From: an uncultured Lachnospiraceae bacterium
GTDB taxonomy: Bacteria > Bacillota > Clostridia > Lachnospirales > Lachnospiraceae
Reading direction: 5' to 3'
DNA: 41,817 nucleotides
Assembly: GCA_902793845.1 (NCBI GenBank)
Contig: CADBFE010000015.1
Span: forward strand, 1-41,817
Numbering within the stretch: position 1 is the first letter of the stretch; each line of letters opens with the position of its first letter. The translations under genes were made by a program, and so were the position numbers. The notes under the pieces were generated by a model. That model did not search any database. It saw only the letters and a list, made by a program, of their open reading frames with translations, and had not been told where the DNA came from. Below are positions 1 to 8,636 of the stretch, piece after piece.

Positions 1-601
1 TATACCTGCAAATATGAGAAATGTCACTGCCGTACCCACAGCCGGTATTGAGACAAATGTAGGCACAAACGTACCGATTATGCTGCCGATCGTATTGGCT
101 GCTCCGAGATTACCCACGGTCTTGCCGTTATCGTCAAGGCTGCTAACTGTATATTTAACGAGGGACGGAGTGACCGTTCCAAGTAAAAACAGGGGAAATA
201 CAAATACCAACATACATGAAGCAAATGCAGCATATATCAGGAAATTATTGTTTACCGAGAAAACAAGAACACCGGCAATTAATAGTATTATATATTTACC
301 AAGCACAGGTATCGCAGCAATCCATATGGCTGCCAGGAGTATCCTGCCGTAAAGCACATCGGGGTTTGGATTTTTATCGGCAGACCTTCCGCCGTATATA
401 TTGCCGAGGGCCATGGCTATCATTATGGTACCGATGATGATGGTCCACACTATCTGGGATGAGCTGAAGTACGGTGCCAAAAGCCTGCTGGCTCCCAGCT
501 CCACAGCCATCACCGACATTCCGGCAAAAAATTCCGTTACATATAAATAAGTTTTATTTTTTATAAGTTTTATTTTTTAAGATTGCGCTTTTATTTTCCA
601 T
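1..601 (-). CDS. Fused MFS/spermidine synthase-like membrane protein, partial and frameshifted near its start
   Basis: This is the N-terminal membrane part of a spermidine-synthase-like protein (fused MFS/spermidine synthase family); the gene leaves the window at base 1. Translation of the minus strand from about 546 down to 1 gives helices with the family hallmarks MAVELGASRLLAPYF, VWTIIIGT, ALGNIYGGRSADK and GNLGAANTIGSIIGT. No ATG, GTG or TTG opens this frame. An ATG at 599-601, overlapping the end of the S26 gene, starts the matching frame (MENKSAILKNKTY) but hits a stop inside a 16-bp tandem duplication. With one repeat copy removed, the reading is continuous: MENKSAILKNKTYLYVTEFF. I infer that the duplication broke the gene, or that translation restarts at an internal ATG in the GMSVM segment. 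The catalytic methyltransferase-like domain lies outside the window, so activity cannot be judged. Confidence 0.8.
547..579. repeat. Perfect 16-bp tandem duplication
   Basis: On the minus strand the unit AAAAAATAAAACTTAT occurs twice head to tail (578-563 and 562-547), with one extra matching base at 579. Sixteen is not a multiple of three. The duplication separates the ATG at 599-601 from the long spermidine-synthase-like frame, and removing one copy restores a single frame. It could be a fixed mutation, a slippage-prone switch or an assembly artefact. Confidence 0.9.
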
Positions 602-1073
602 TTTTTCTCTTTCGTATTTTTCTCGTTATGCTGTATATAAACGGCCTTATGGGAAACATCCACATCCACAATGTGTATACTGTCTTCATAAAAATATTAT
701 CAAGACTCGTCTCCCTTCCATTACGGATCCGGGCTCTCATTATACCAATCACCTGATCAGGACTGATCGGACCCTCTATTACAGTCTGATTGTCGCCTGT
801 AAAATAATAACCGTCTTTTTTCTTCCTGATCAGGCGATGAAGAACCAGTATGCCGCCTTCTCTTCTGAAAAGGAGAACATCCCCGGTCTTTATCTTCCTG
901 ACTTTTTTAATATTACCTTCCCATACAGGCTGTATTACTGCCTGGTCATTTTTTTCCGGATCAATAAGGGGATACATACTGTAGCCGGTAGGTTCAAGCT
1001 GTATGGTCTGACCGTTCCTCAGCATTTCTTCAGGATTTATTTTATTTTGTCCGATATTGTCTGAATTTATCAA
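591..1073 (-). CDS. S26-family signal peptidase-like protein
   Basis: A 160-residue protease-like protein of the S24/S26 fold. The nucleophile Ser32 lies in PTGYSMYPLI and a candidate general base, His79, in VLHRLI. This Ser-His arrangement resembles the SipW/ER-type S26B signal peptidases rather than the Ser-Lys type. GDVLLFRR and TGDNQ are the other conserved blocks. A hydrophobic stretch near residues 125-150 followed by a basic tail (RKIRKRKNGK) suggests a C-terminal membrane anchor. The start is TTG (1071-1073), chosen because AAGGATG lies about 8 bases upstream. The gene is divergent from the HprK-like gene, and its last codons overlap the ATG of the next gene. Small S26 proteins of this kind occur beside PqqD/HprK-like genes, so it may process an exported protein such as the one at 4327-4722. 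That link is inference. Confidence 0.85.
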   Translation of the reverse strand: MINSDNIGQNKINPEEMLRNGQTIQLEPTGYSMYPLIDPEKNDQAVIQPVWEGNIKKVRKIKTGDVLLFRREGGILVLHRLIRKKKDGYYFTGDNQTVIEGPISPDQVIGIMRARIRNGRETSLDNIFMKTVYTLWMWMFPIRPFIYSITRKIRKRKNGK

Positions 1074-1156
1074 AATATATCATCCTTTTTTACTGCTATA
1101 ACTTTACCATATTACTTACAGAATGTCATAGTATTTCAGTAGGACATTGGTGCTTT

Positions 1157-1185
1157 TTGTCTTCTTTATCTAAATTGTATATACT
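1157..1185 (+). promoter_or_regulatory. Candidate promoter of the HprK-like gene
   Basis: TTGTCT at 1157-1162, a 17-base spacer, then TATACT at 1180-1185, about 70 bases before the ATG at 1255. No clear Shine-Dalgarno sequence precedes that ATG. The 181-bp divergent region must also drive the S26 gene; a possible minus-strand pair is ATGACA/TAAAGT with a 17-base spacer, which is weaker. Confidence 0.45.
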
Positions 1186-1254
1186 GTTTATATATTGCAT
1201 AAAAGTCTTTTACAGATATCACAATTTACTTAAAGCATATTATTTGACATTTTC

Positions 1255-2559
1255 ATGAATATAAGCAAATATTACACAATTAAAAATAGCGGGGATATAT
1301 ACTTCCTCCTGCCTTTCGGTCAGGCCATTGCTGATCATAAAAGGGGCGTGACCCTCAACAGATCCGGGGCAGAACTATTTGATGCGTTAAAAAAAGGAAA
1401 TATGTCCGGTGATGAATTAAATGAAAACAGTGATTTTATTTCATCATTAAAGAATCTTGGCATCATAGATCCGGTTTCGATTGTTTCATATAATGACGAT
1501 GTCATATTTCAAAACGCAGAGAATAGTATTTTCAACCGGAGTAAAAACAACATTTATGATAATGATATCCCGGAAGCATTTTCGGTTGCCGGGAATAATG
1601 AAGATAAAATCGCAAAAACACCGGAAAGCAAATATAACATCGCAGGAGTTAATATAAATATTATCGGTGACATATCACTGATCCATGAAGGATTTAATCT
1701 GTTTAAGGTTCCTGATGTCCCTAATCCAGCCTTAAATAAAAATGAAGGTTTATACAAAGACGGGAACTCAATCGCCGATCTTAATATTGAGTTAGTAAAA
1801 TATGATGGAACCGATCCCCGTCATGATTTTCCTTTAAATAACAAAATCACGCCACTGATCGTCAATTACCAGCTCTGTGTATATCCATCAAAAGACAGGG
1901 ATGCATACGACCTTTTCTTTCCCTGTAATCATCATGTCTTTTATGCGCGGCTTTCATGTGACGGTACAAGAGCGAATCTGTACTATATCGGAGCTTGCGA
2001 AAAATCAGACAAAACTAATATAAGAAGCGAACTGTTTCATGCCATTCGCATGATCTTCCTTTACCGTGTTTCATTTAAGGGAATGTTTGCCATTCATTCC
2101 GCATCTGTATTATATAAAGAAAAGGCATGGCTTTTTTCAGGCCAGTCAGGTACAGGCAAATCGACTCACACAAATCTCTGGCATAAAAACTTTGATACTC
2201 CTTTAATAAACGGAGATGTTAATCTTGTCTCCGTAGCAGGTGATACTCCCATGGTACACGGTACTCCGTGGTGCGGCACATCGGGAATCTATGATAATAA
2301 ATCATATACTTTAGGCGGTATCACTCTGTTAAAGCAGAGCCTTGAAAACAAAGTTAATACACTTAGTCTTCCCCATAAGCAGCTCCTTGTTAATCAGAGG
2401 ATAATCTCTCCATCCTGGACAGAGGAAATGTTTGACCGTAACTGGGATAACACATGCCTTGCCGTGTCAGATATATTTGTGTCACAGCTTGAGTGTCGTC
2501 CTGATGATGATGCTGCCCTTGTAATGAAAAAAGCAACAGATGATTATCTGTCGCTTTAA
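1255..2559 (+). CDS. PqqD-like/HPr kinase-like fusion protein
   Basis: A 434-residue protein with two recognisable parts. Residues 1-75 resemble the PqqD fold (HKRGVTLNRSGAELFDAL), which in other systems binds leader peptides. Residues about 265-434 resemble the kinase core of HPr kinase/PEP carboxykinase relatives, with a P-loop GQSGTGKST at 296-304, then INGDVNL and HGTPWCGTSGIY. The middle (about 85-200) is low in recognisable features. HprK-related kinases of this type are known to cluster with PqqD proteins, nucleotidyltransferases and surface-glycan genes; their substrates are unknown to me. It is the only clear plus-strand gene here, divergent from the S26 gene and convergent with the ABC exporter (17-base gap). 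It is unlikely to be the classical HPr regulator kinase, which lacks an N-terminal PqqD domain. Confidence 0.8.
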   Translation: MNISKYYTIKNSGDIYFLLPFGQAIADHKRGVTLNRSGAELFDALKKGNMSGDELNENSDFISSLKNLGIIDPVSIVSYNDDVIFQNAENSIFNRSKNNIYDNDIPEAFSVAGNNEDKIAKTPESKYNIAGVNINIIGDISLIHEGFNLFKVPDVPNPALNKNEGLYKDGNSIADLNIELVKYDGTDPRHDFPLNNKITPLIVNYQLCVYPSKDRDAYDLFFPCNHHVFYARLSCDGTRANLYYIGACEKSDKTNIRSELFHAIRMIFLYRVSFKGMFAIHSASVLYKEKAWLFSGQSGTGKSTHTNLWHKNFDTPLINGDVNLVSVAGDTPMVHGTPWCGTSGIYDNKSYTLGGITLLKQSLENKVNTLSLPHKQLLVNQRIISPSWTEEMFDRNWDNTCLAVSDIFVSQLECRPDDDAALVMKKATDDYLSL

Positions 2560-2576
2560 ATCAAAATCATAATCCT

Positions 2577-4340
2577 TTAAAATTCATCTATCATTTTCTT
2601 TATTCCTGCTTCATCCAGAACCTCACATTTCTTATCCTTTATCGCATATACCCTGGTACATGCCTGAAGTACTGTAGGTCTGTGGGTTGTGACTATACAT
2701 GCTCTCGGATAATCATCATGCATGATATTTTTAAGTACCCTCCGCTCAGTAGCCACATCGAGAGCCGACGTCGCTTCATCAAGGAGCAGTATGGGAGATT
2801 TTCTGAGTAATGCTCTTGCTATGGATAGTCTCTGGGCCTGGCCTTCAGAGAATCCGCCGCCTCTTTCCTTTATCTCACTGTTTATTCCAAGTGGCAGCTT
2901 CTCCACAAATTCAAGGGCACATGCAAGATTAAGTGCTTCTCTTATCTCATCATCCGTTGCATCCGGTTTTACATTACGCATATTCTCTGCAATAGTTCCG
3001 GAAAACATCGTATTGCCTTGGGGCACATACGAGAAAAGTCTCCTGGTTGCCGGGGTTAAGGGCATCGTATCATCGCCGCTCTTTATTACTCCCTGTCCGT
3101 TTCCTGTCCTCATAAGAGAGAGAATGAGACGCAGCATTGTGGTCTTACCCTCACCTGACGGTCCCACAAGGGCTACTATCTCGCCGGGAGTTGCTGCCAT
3201 TGATGCACCTTCAAATACGAGATTACCGTTATTATATGCATAGCTGATATCGTTAAGTTCCACGCCGATACCGGTGGCTGAATGTTCTTTTGCAAACTCG
3301 CCCACCTTATCATTATCACTGTAATCTTCCCTGGGCATCTCAACTATATCCATAAGTCTGCCTGCTGAAGTAGTAAGCCCGATGGCAGTTGGTACAAGGG
3401 ACGTGATACTGTTTAGAGTACCTGTCAGCGAACCTGATAAACCAAGGAACATGGTCATGGTACCGTATGATATGGCGCCGCTCCATACCCTGAATATACC
3501 CCAGGCATATGCAGAATATGAGACTATCATTCCGACTGTAGTGAGTAGCAGCGAAGTCCATATAGACATCTTCTTAAAATCAAGCTTCATGTTGATATAT
3601 TCTTTCTGAAGCTGCTTTAATCTCTCCACATATAATGAGATAAGGGAAAAGGCTTTGATAGTCTGAATGTTTGAAAATGTCTCCTGATTAAATCCGGACA
3701 GCTTGGCACTCATTGCAGCGCTGCGCTTATTATTATTGACCATACGGCGCATAAGCGTACGGGATAATAAAAGAGATACAGGAAGGCTAATAAATGTAAA
3801 TACAGCAAATGTCCAGTCATGATAAATGATCATTATGAATGTGCTGATAAATCTGATGAAATATATAAGTGCATTGGGGATAAAACTAAGGACTCCCGAT
3901 GATATATTTGAGGCATCGGAACTCCATCTGGTGAGGAGATCACCTGTATGATAATTGGTCAGACTCTCCCAGTCTGTTACCAGGATCTTCTCGAAAATAT
4001 CGGACTTGATCTCCGCATCCACTTTCATACTGATATAAGATGCGAAGTAATCAGTGATCATATTCATGATGGTAAGACCGATATTAAGACCTACCATAAG
4101 GGCAAAGGTGGATATGACCCTGCCTGCATTATGACCTGTAATGATATCAACCAGATCCTTGGATACCCAGCTGGTAAAGAGTGATACACCGACGCCAACA
4201 AATCCGAGCACAGTATAAAACACCATCGCCTTGAAATATCTCCGTGCATACGAATATATCCAAAGGGTCTGGTGTTTCATTTCCTTAAGCCTGCCGGCTT
4301 TTATTCGTGACCAGTAGAATTTTAATTTATTCCTTACCAT
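2577..4340 (-). CDS. ABC transporter, fused permease-ATPase exporter
   Basis: A 587-residue half-transporter: a six-helix type I exporter membrane domain (about residues 35-330) and an ATPase domain (about 360-587). Motifs seen are Walker A GPSGEGKTT, Q-loop YVPQGNTMF, signature FSEGQAQRLSIARALL (the usual LSGGQ is altered to FSEGQ), Walker B ILLLDEATSAL and the H-loop TTHRP. There is no N-terminal C39 peptidase domain, so it would not cleave a double-Gly leader by itself. Its ATG lies inside the end of the small leader-bearing gene (14-base overlap), so the two are translationally coupled. The likely cargo is therefore that small protein, with another protease such as the S26 enzyme doing any cleavage. 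The cargo is inference; the transporter class is firm. Confidence 0.9.
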   Translation of the reverse strand: MVRNKLKFYWSRIKAGRLKEMKHQTLWIYSYARRYFKAMVFYTVLGFVGVGVSLFTSWVSKDLVDIITGHNAGRVISTFALMVGLNIGLTIMNMITDYFASYISMKVDAEIKSDIFEKILVTDWESLTNYHTGDLLTRWSSDASNISSGVLSFIPNALIYFIRFISTFIMIIYHDWTFAVFTFISLPVSLLLSRTLMRRMVNNNKRSAAMSAKLSGFNQETFSNIQTIKAFSLISLYVERLKQLQKEYINMKLDFKKMSIWTSLLLTTVGMIVSYSAYAWGIFRVWSGAISYGTMTMFLGLSGSLTGTLNSITSLVPTAIGLTTSAGRLMDIVEMPREDYSDNDKVGEFAKEHSATGIGVELNDISYAYNNGNLVFEGASMAATPGEIVALVGPSGEGKTTMLRLILSLMRTGNGQGVIKSGDDTMPLTPATRRLFSYVPQGNTMFSGTIAENMRNVKPDATDDEIREALNLACALEFVEKLPLGINSEIKERGGGFSEGQAQRLSIARALLRKSPILLLDEATSALDVATERRVLKNIMHDDYPRACIVTTHRPTVLQACTRVYAIKDKKCEVLDEAGIKKMIDEF

Positions 4341-4722
4341 TATCTGTCATGCTTGCTGATGTGTAGTCTGTATCTTCATCACCAAATACAATAACATCGC
4401 CCATTCCGATATTATCACTAGGATTATTCCAGTAATTAAACTTAATCACCAAAGTGGAACTTGCGCTTCCATCAGCCGGTGATACAATTGTTCCATTAGA
4501 ACTTCTATATTCTACCGGTTTTGTGAAATTAATTGTCAAATACTGTTCACTGCATGTGTGATTTGCATCATGACTAGCCCTAACCGTAAATCTGAGATCC
4601 TGTCTGCCTTCTCCATTTGTTTGTTTCTTTTCAACAGTAACTACATAGCATCCGCTTGCTGCGAATACTCCTTCTGCGAGTTCATCATTTGCTATTACCA
4701 TAGGCTTTTCGTACTTTGCCAT
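4327..4722 (-). CDS. Small leader-bearing protein, candidate exported/processed substrate
   Basis: A 131-residue protein that I cannot assign to a named family. It has no hydrophobic signal peptide. Residues 1-24 look like a leader: a polar start, then DELAEGVFAASG, followed at once by Cys25. I recall similar ELAEGV(Y/F)AASG starts in small Lachnospiraceae proteins, but could not check this. The remainder (25-131) is rich in Thr, Ser, Asn and beta-branched residues with a second Cys in NHTCSEQ, compatible with a small secreted beta-sheet domain. An excellent Shine-Dalgarno (AAAGGAGA) lies 7-8 bases before the ATG. A TATAAT at 4747-4752 has no good -35 partner. The stop overlaps the ABC exporter start. 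PqqD-fold proteins nearby could recognise the leader. Real coding status is well supported by the RBS and coupling; function is inferred. Confidence 0.75.
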   Translation of the reverse strand: MAKYEKPMVIANDELAEGVFAASGCYVVTVEKKQTNGEGRQDLRFTVRASHDANHTCSEQYLTINFTKPVEYRSSNGTIVSPADGSASSTLVIKFNYWNNPSDNIGMGDVIVFGDEDTDYTSASMTDNGKE

Positions 4723-4854
4723 TTCTCTTCTCCTTTCAAAAAATCAAATTATATTTTACCCGATACTTTTATATATACAGTATACCTTATATTGTATTAA
4801 AATATCAATTGTTATTCGTAAACATGTTTAAAAATCCTTATATTTATTGGGATT

Positions 4855-7638
4855 TTAACCGTTTTTCCTGTCAAAAAGCCCTGTTTTCCTGATAAGGGCG
4901 CCTCTTTTTGATGCATTTTTCATGATTTCCCCGGTGGATACACCCCGGACAGTCCTGTTATTTTTAAGGAATCTGTGTAATGTCATGACCCACAGAACCG
5001 GCCACAATATAAATACCCTGCCTGCTTTAGGATAATTCAGATGCATCTGATGATGAAATTCCCTGATAAACTCAACAGGCGAATCTCCTCTGAGAGCCAC
5101 CATTCGTGAGGCATTGGTCTTGCCAAACTCTCCCGCCTCAAATAATTCGATCATGAATTTCTCTATATCCACATCTGTATTAACATCCATGAATTCCACA
5201 TATTCTTCTTTAAGACCCAGGTATTCACAGCAGACGGCAGTGATCAGATCCGAGAAACCTTTTATTCCCGACCTGGTGACGAGATCCAGATATTTCTCCT
5301 TTTCCTCTTTCGAAATATCCCTGTTCCAGAATACTACCCAGTCACATATCAGCCTGATACCAAATCCTGCCCGGAGGAAATGCTGGAGCATATGGAGCAT
5401 CAGTCCGTACCCGTGATATCCGTCCTTTAATACAGGGAGCCTGACTCCCATGATATTTTCATAAGTCATATTCTCCGCTGCATTACGCCTTGTATCTGCC
5501 ATAAACCTGTTGATATATTCATTATCAAACGGTTCGACAAAAACTGTATGGAGCTCTATCTCAAAACCATCTCCCGACTCATATACAGTATGATGATTGG
5601 CATGCTGCACTTTGCTTTCGCTGTAGCCGCATTTTGAAAAGATTTCCTTAGCCTTTATCTCATCATCATTTATCAGCATTACGTCCACATCCCCGGTCTT
5701 TCTCATCTCAGGGACTTTATAAAAGTTTCCTGTGGCGGGCCCCTTTAATATAACTGCTTTTATATTATTCTTTTCAAGCTGACTTATAACATATTTATCT
5801 GCAAAAAGTATCCTGTAATTTTGCAGTATCGTCTTCCTGACATCTCCTGTCATTACAGACTTTAAATTATCCGGAGCACCTGTCATAAATCTGCTCTCGT
5901 ATAATAATGATGATACACCATGGGCTGATGCCAGCCTGTATACTTCTGACATTACATCATCACCCGCCTGCTCGTGGTCTGCTTCTTCTCCTGTTAATGA
6001 CTCCCTTAAATATGATATGAGCAGCCTCTCAGGCTTAGTCAGTTCATCAGGTCTTTCGATGTCCGCTGCTTTGCCATTAACTCCGGCCTTTCCAAACTTA
6101 TCACGAATGAGCCTTAGTCCCTTATCTTTAAGCAGTCTGAATTCTCTTGTACGGTGATAGATGATGAGATATATGACTGTGGTCAGCAGTACGCTTCCCG
6201 CGGCCCTGAGTATACATGCTCCCCACGTATATTGAGGTAAAAAATGATCAAATAATTTATGCTGACCATACCATATAAGGAATGTGATACATGTATACAT
6301 ACCATATCGCAGAAAGTATGTCAGGCTGCTTTTCTTAATCCTGTATTTATATAAAACAAAAGGTTCCACCCATACGGATGTCATGACCATACTTATAAGC
6401 GTGCCCAGGAAGATGCCGATTGTCCCGAAGTAATATCCGAGGATTATGGAAACGACGAGATTGATAACTGCTTCCGGTATCGCCTTAAATCTGTCATACC
6501 AGAAAAGCCCCATGGAATCGCGAAATACAAGGACGGCCTGACGCATACCATTTATAAAGAAATTGATACAGAGTACAAGGGTCACTGTCCTTGGAAATAT
6601 GTAATCATCTCCAAAGCTCTTGCCTACAAATATATCAAGGGCTTCATACATTGCGATGGCTGCCGTTCCGTATATCCACTGACCCATAAAAAAGGATGCA
6701 TCAAAAATTTTTCTGATCCTCTCTTTTGATTCCTTTACGCCAAGGTTTCCCACGCTAGCCGTAATGGCCTGAAATATCTGATCAAGGACCTGCCTGACAG
6801 ACATTATTATCAGATAATAATTAGAGTAACATCCCACACTCACCGTACCGACAAGGGCAGACAGGATCATGTTGTCTGTATTGTTGATCAGGACATTACC
6901 AACCTTGTGCATCATCATGGCCCTGATATTGTCAAAGATACTTTTCTTCTCTGTTTTATCAAGGGGTTTTACATCCCTGTCCTTAAGATAGGGAAACATC
7001 TTTTCTGCTTTGATGGAAATGACGATATTGTAAACAATTGTCGTAAGGTTGATCAGCAGCAGATAGAGAATAAAATTCTTTGTATACAGAAGTATCACTA
7101 TCTGGAGTCCATACTGAAGTACCAGGAATATCGTATGATAAAGAACTCCGATATAGCTCATCTGATGGGCATCTATCAGGGTCTTTTTGTATATCATGAG
7201 ATATGACAGGACAGAACTTACAAGATACATTAAATAAATCAACAGCAGATGATCGATCTGCTCATGATCTTTTATCAGAAACCGCAGAAACGGTATAAGA
7301 CATAATCCTATTACGAGTACAATCCCCGCAATGGCATAATAAAAATTGCGGTACATTTTCATCAGGGATTTCTGCTTCTCCCTGTCTTTATCCGCAATTG
7401 GTTTATATAAAGCAAATGTAATAGCTGTACCGACACCAAGCTCCGACAGTGACAGTACGCTGATGATATCTGTAAAGAGTCCGTTGATTCCGACATACTC
7501 CTGACTCAGAGTATGGGTAAAAACTACCCTTGTCACAAATCCTGTCAGGATTGCAACAATCCTGGCTGTTACAGCTACAGACATATTTTTTGCCGAATAT
7601 TCAGTTCTGCTTTTTTCAGGATAATTATTTTCAGACAT
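4855..7638 (-). CDS. Wzx-like flippase fused to NTP_transf_5 nucleotidyltransferase
   Basis: A 927-residue two-part protein. Residues about 15-500 are a multi-helix polysaccharide flippase of the MATE/MOP type (start AKNMSVAVTARIVAILTGFV, NTDNMILSALVGTVSVGCYSN), expected to move lipid-linked glycans across the membrane. Residues about 530-880 form a cytoplasmic nucleotidyltransferase of the NTP_transf_5 type: LKGPATGNFYKVPEMRKTGD with Lys632-Gly633 and Arg646, the metal-binding Asp650-Val-Asp652, and EIELH at 693-697. These two activities usually sit in separate proteins. The gene is the last of the long polysaccharide operon, 2 bases after the Stealth gene, with strong coupling implied. A weak hairpin (AAAATCC/GGATTTT, 4831-4856) follows the stop. 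No internal frameshift is visible, so the fusion looks genuine. Confidence 0.85.
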   Translation of the reverse strand: MSENNYPEKSRTEYSAKNMSVAVTARIVAILTGFVTRVVFTHTLSQEYVGINGLFTDIISVLSLSELGVGTAITFALYKPIADKDREKQKSLMKMYRNFYYAIAGIVLVIGLCLIPFLRFLIKDHEQIDHLLLIYLMYLVSSVLSYLMIYKKTLIDAHQMSYIGVLYHTIFLVLQYGLQIVILLYTKNFILYLLLINLTTIVYNIVISIKAEKMFPYLKDRDVKPLDKTEKKSIFDNIRAMMMHKVGNVLINNTDNMILSALVGTVSVGCYSNYYLIIMSVRQVLDQIFQAITASVGNLGVKESKERIRKIFDASFFMGQWIYGTAAIAMYEALDIFVGKSFGDDYIFPRTVTLVLCINFFINGMRQAVLVFRDSMGLFWYDRFKAIPEAVINLVVSIILGYYFGTIGIFLGTLISMVMTSVWVEPFVLYKYRIKKSSLTYFLRYGMYTCITFLIWYGQHKLFDHFLPQYTWGACILRAAGSVLLTTVIYLIIYHRTREFRLLKDKGLRLIRDKFGKAGVNGKAADIERPDELTKPERLLISYLRESLTGEEADHEQAGDDVMSEVYRLASAHGVSSLLYESRFMTGAPDNLKSVMTGDVRKTILQNYRILFADKYVISQLEKNNIKAVILKGPATGNFYKVPEMRKTGDVDVMLINDDEIKAKEIFSKCGYSESKVQHANHHTVYESGDGFEIELHTVFVEPFDNEYINRFMADTRRNAAENMTYENIMGVRLPVLKDGYHGYGLMLHMLQHFLRAGFGIRLICDWVVFWNRDISKEEKEKYLDLVTRSGIKGFSDLITAVCCEYLGLKEEYVEFMDVNTDVDIEKFMIELFEAGEFGKTNASRMVALRGDSPVEFIREFHHQMHLNYPKAGRVFILWPVLWVMTLHRFLKNNRTVRGVSTGEIMKNASKRGALIRKTGLFDRKNG

Positions 7639-7640
7639 GA

Positions 7641-8636
7641 TTATTTTTCAAATGAGGATTTTTGAGGAAAAACACTCTCAAAAGCCTCACTCAGTTTTCT
7701 TGTTACTCTCTCAGTATCAGTTGCTTTACCTGTGTCATTTATGATGACCACTTTTCTCTTCTGACCTCTGATCGTCTTTATCAGGGCTTTATTATCATTA
7801 TCGATCTCAAAATATTTAATGAGTCTGCATACATTTACAGGCACGAAATTACCTTTTAATTTCTGCCATTCCCGAAAAAGATACTGGATCACATCATTAC
7901 CGCTTCTGAATCTGCCCGATGCAGCGGTCTTTAAATATTCTCCTTCGGCTTCCCATACTTCCTCATATGTCTTTTTTAAAAAAGGCGATGGTCCATGTAC
8001 AGTATAAAATCCTGTATATTTATCAAAAAAGAGTTCCAGAAGGTTATAGAAAAAGTAAAGGGGCGGATAACCTATATGAAAATAATTTCCGGGATGACGC
8101 TTAACCTCTGTACGCTTGTCAAAATGTCTGCTAAGGACAAGGGATACATTTAAAAAGATTTTGCTCATCACAGGATTAGACGGATTAGCTACAACAGGCT
8201 GAAATGCCAGCATGTCACAGGGCAGACCTTTTCTAAAGAAATCTTTTTCATTAAGTTTGTTTATTATAAAGAAGTCATCATTAAAAAAAACAAAATGCTC
8301 GGCAAGATCTTTTATATTATGGAAATAACACTCTATCGTAACGCTGTTAAATACAGGCAGAATCTCAGCCGGCATTATATCTTCATGCCTCACGATGTTG
8401 ATTTTCGGATTATCCGTATCAAGCCATGAAGGTACATGTCCCCATGTCACAAAGTGAATCTTCCTGACCCAGGGAGCATACTTCTCCACTCCGCGAAACC
8501 AGTACTTTAAGAGATTCCAGTCTCTGTATCTCTCATCTCTGTCATCAGCTTCTTCTGTAGGTGTATACTTTTTCTTTTCAGCTAACCATGCAGGATCCGA
8601 ACCATCCACCCACATTATCACAAAATCTATATCCAT
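7641..8636 (-). CDS. Stealth-family sugar phosphotransferase
   Basis: A 331-residue Stealth protein, the family of hexose-1-phosphoryltransferases that build phosphodiester-linked capsular glycans and includes the eukaryotic GlcNAc-phosphotransferase. Conserved region 1 is at the very N-terminus (IDFVIMWVDGSDPAWL). Conserved region 2 begins at RYRDWNLLKYWFRGVEKYAP and runs through HEDIMP, FNSVTIECYFHNI and FVFFNDDFF. HPGNYFHIGYPPLYFF fits a later conserved region. The length is normal. The start codon overlaps the preceding stop by one base (TAATG), a classic coupled pair. Predicted to act at the cytoplasmic face, transferring sugar-1-phosphate from a nucleotide sugar onto a growing glycan, perhaps the one flipped by the downstream protein. 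The sugar is unknown. Confidence 0.9.
   Translation of the reverse strand: MDIDFVIMWVDGSDPAWLAEKKKYTPTEEADDRDERYRDWNLLKYWFRGVEKYAPWVRKIHFVTWGHVPSWLDTDNPKINIVRHEDIMPAEILPVFNSVTIECYFHNIKDLAEHFVFFNDDFFIINKLNEKDFFRKGLPCDMLAFQPVVANPSNPVMSKIFLNVSLVLSRHFDKRTEVKRHPGNYFHIGYPPLYFFYNLLELFFDKYTGFYTVHGPSPFLKKTYEEVWEAEGEYLKTAASGRFRSGNDVIQYLFREWQKLKGNFVPVNVCRLIKYFEIDNDNKALIKTIRGQKRKVVIINDTGKATDTERVTRKLSEAFESVFPQKSSFEK

Noticed and set aside
4327..4400. A double-Gly type bacteriocin with its peptidase exporter
   Set aside because: The leader ends in AASG, not GG or GA, and the exporter has no C39 peptidase domain.
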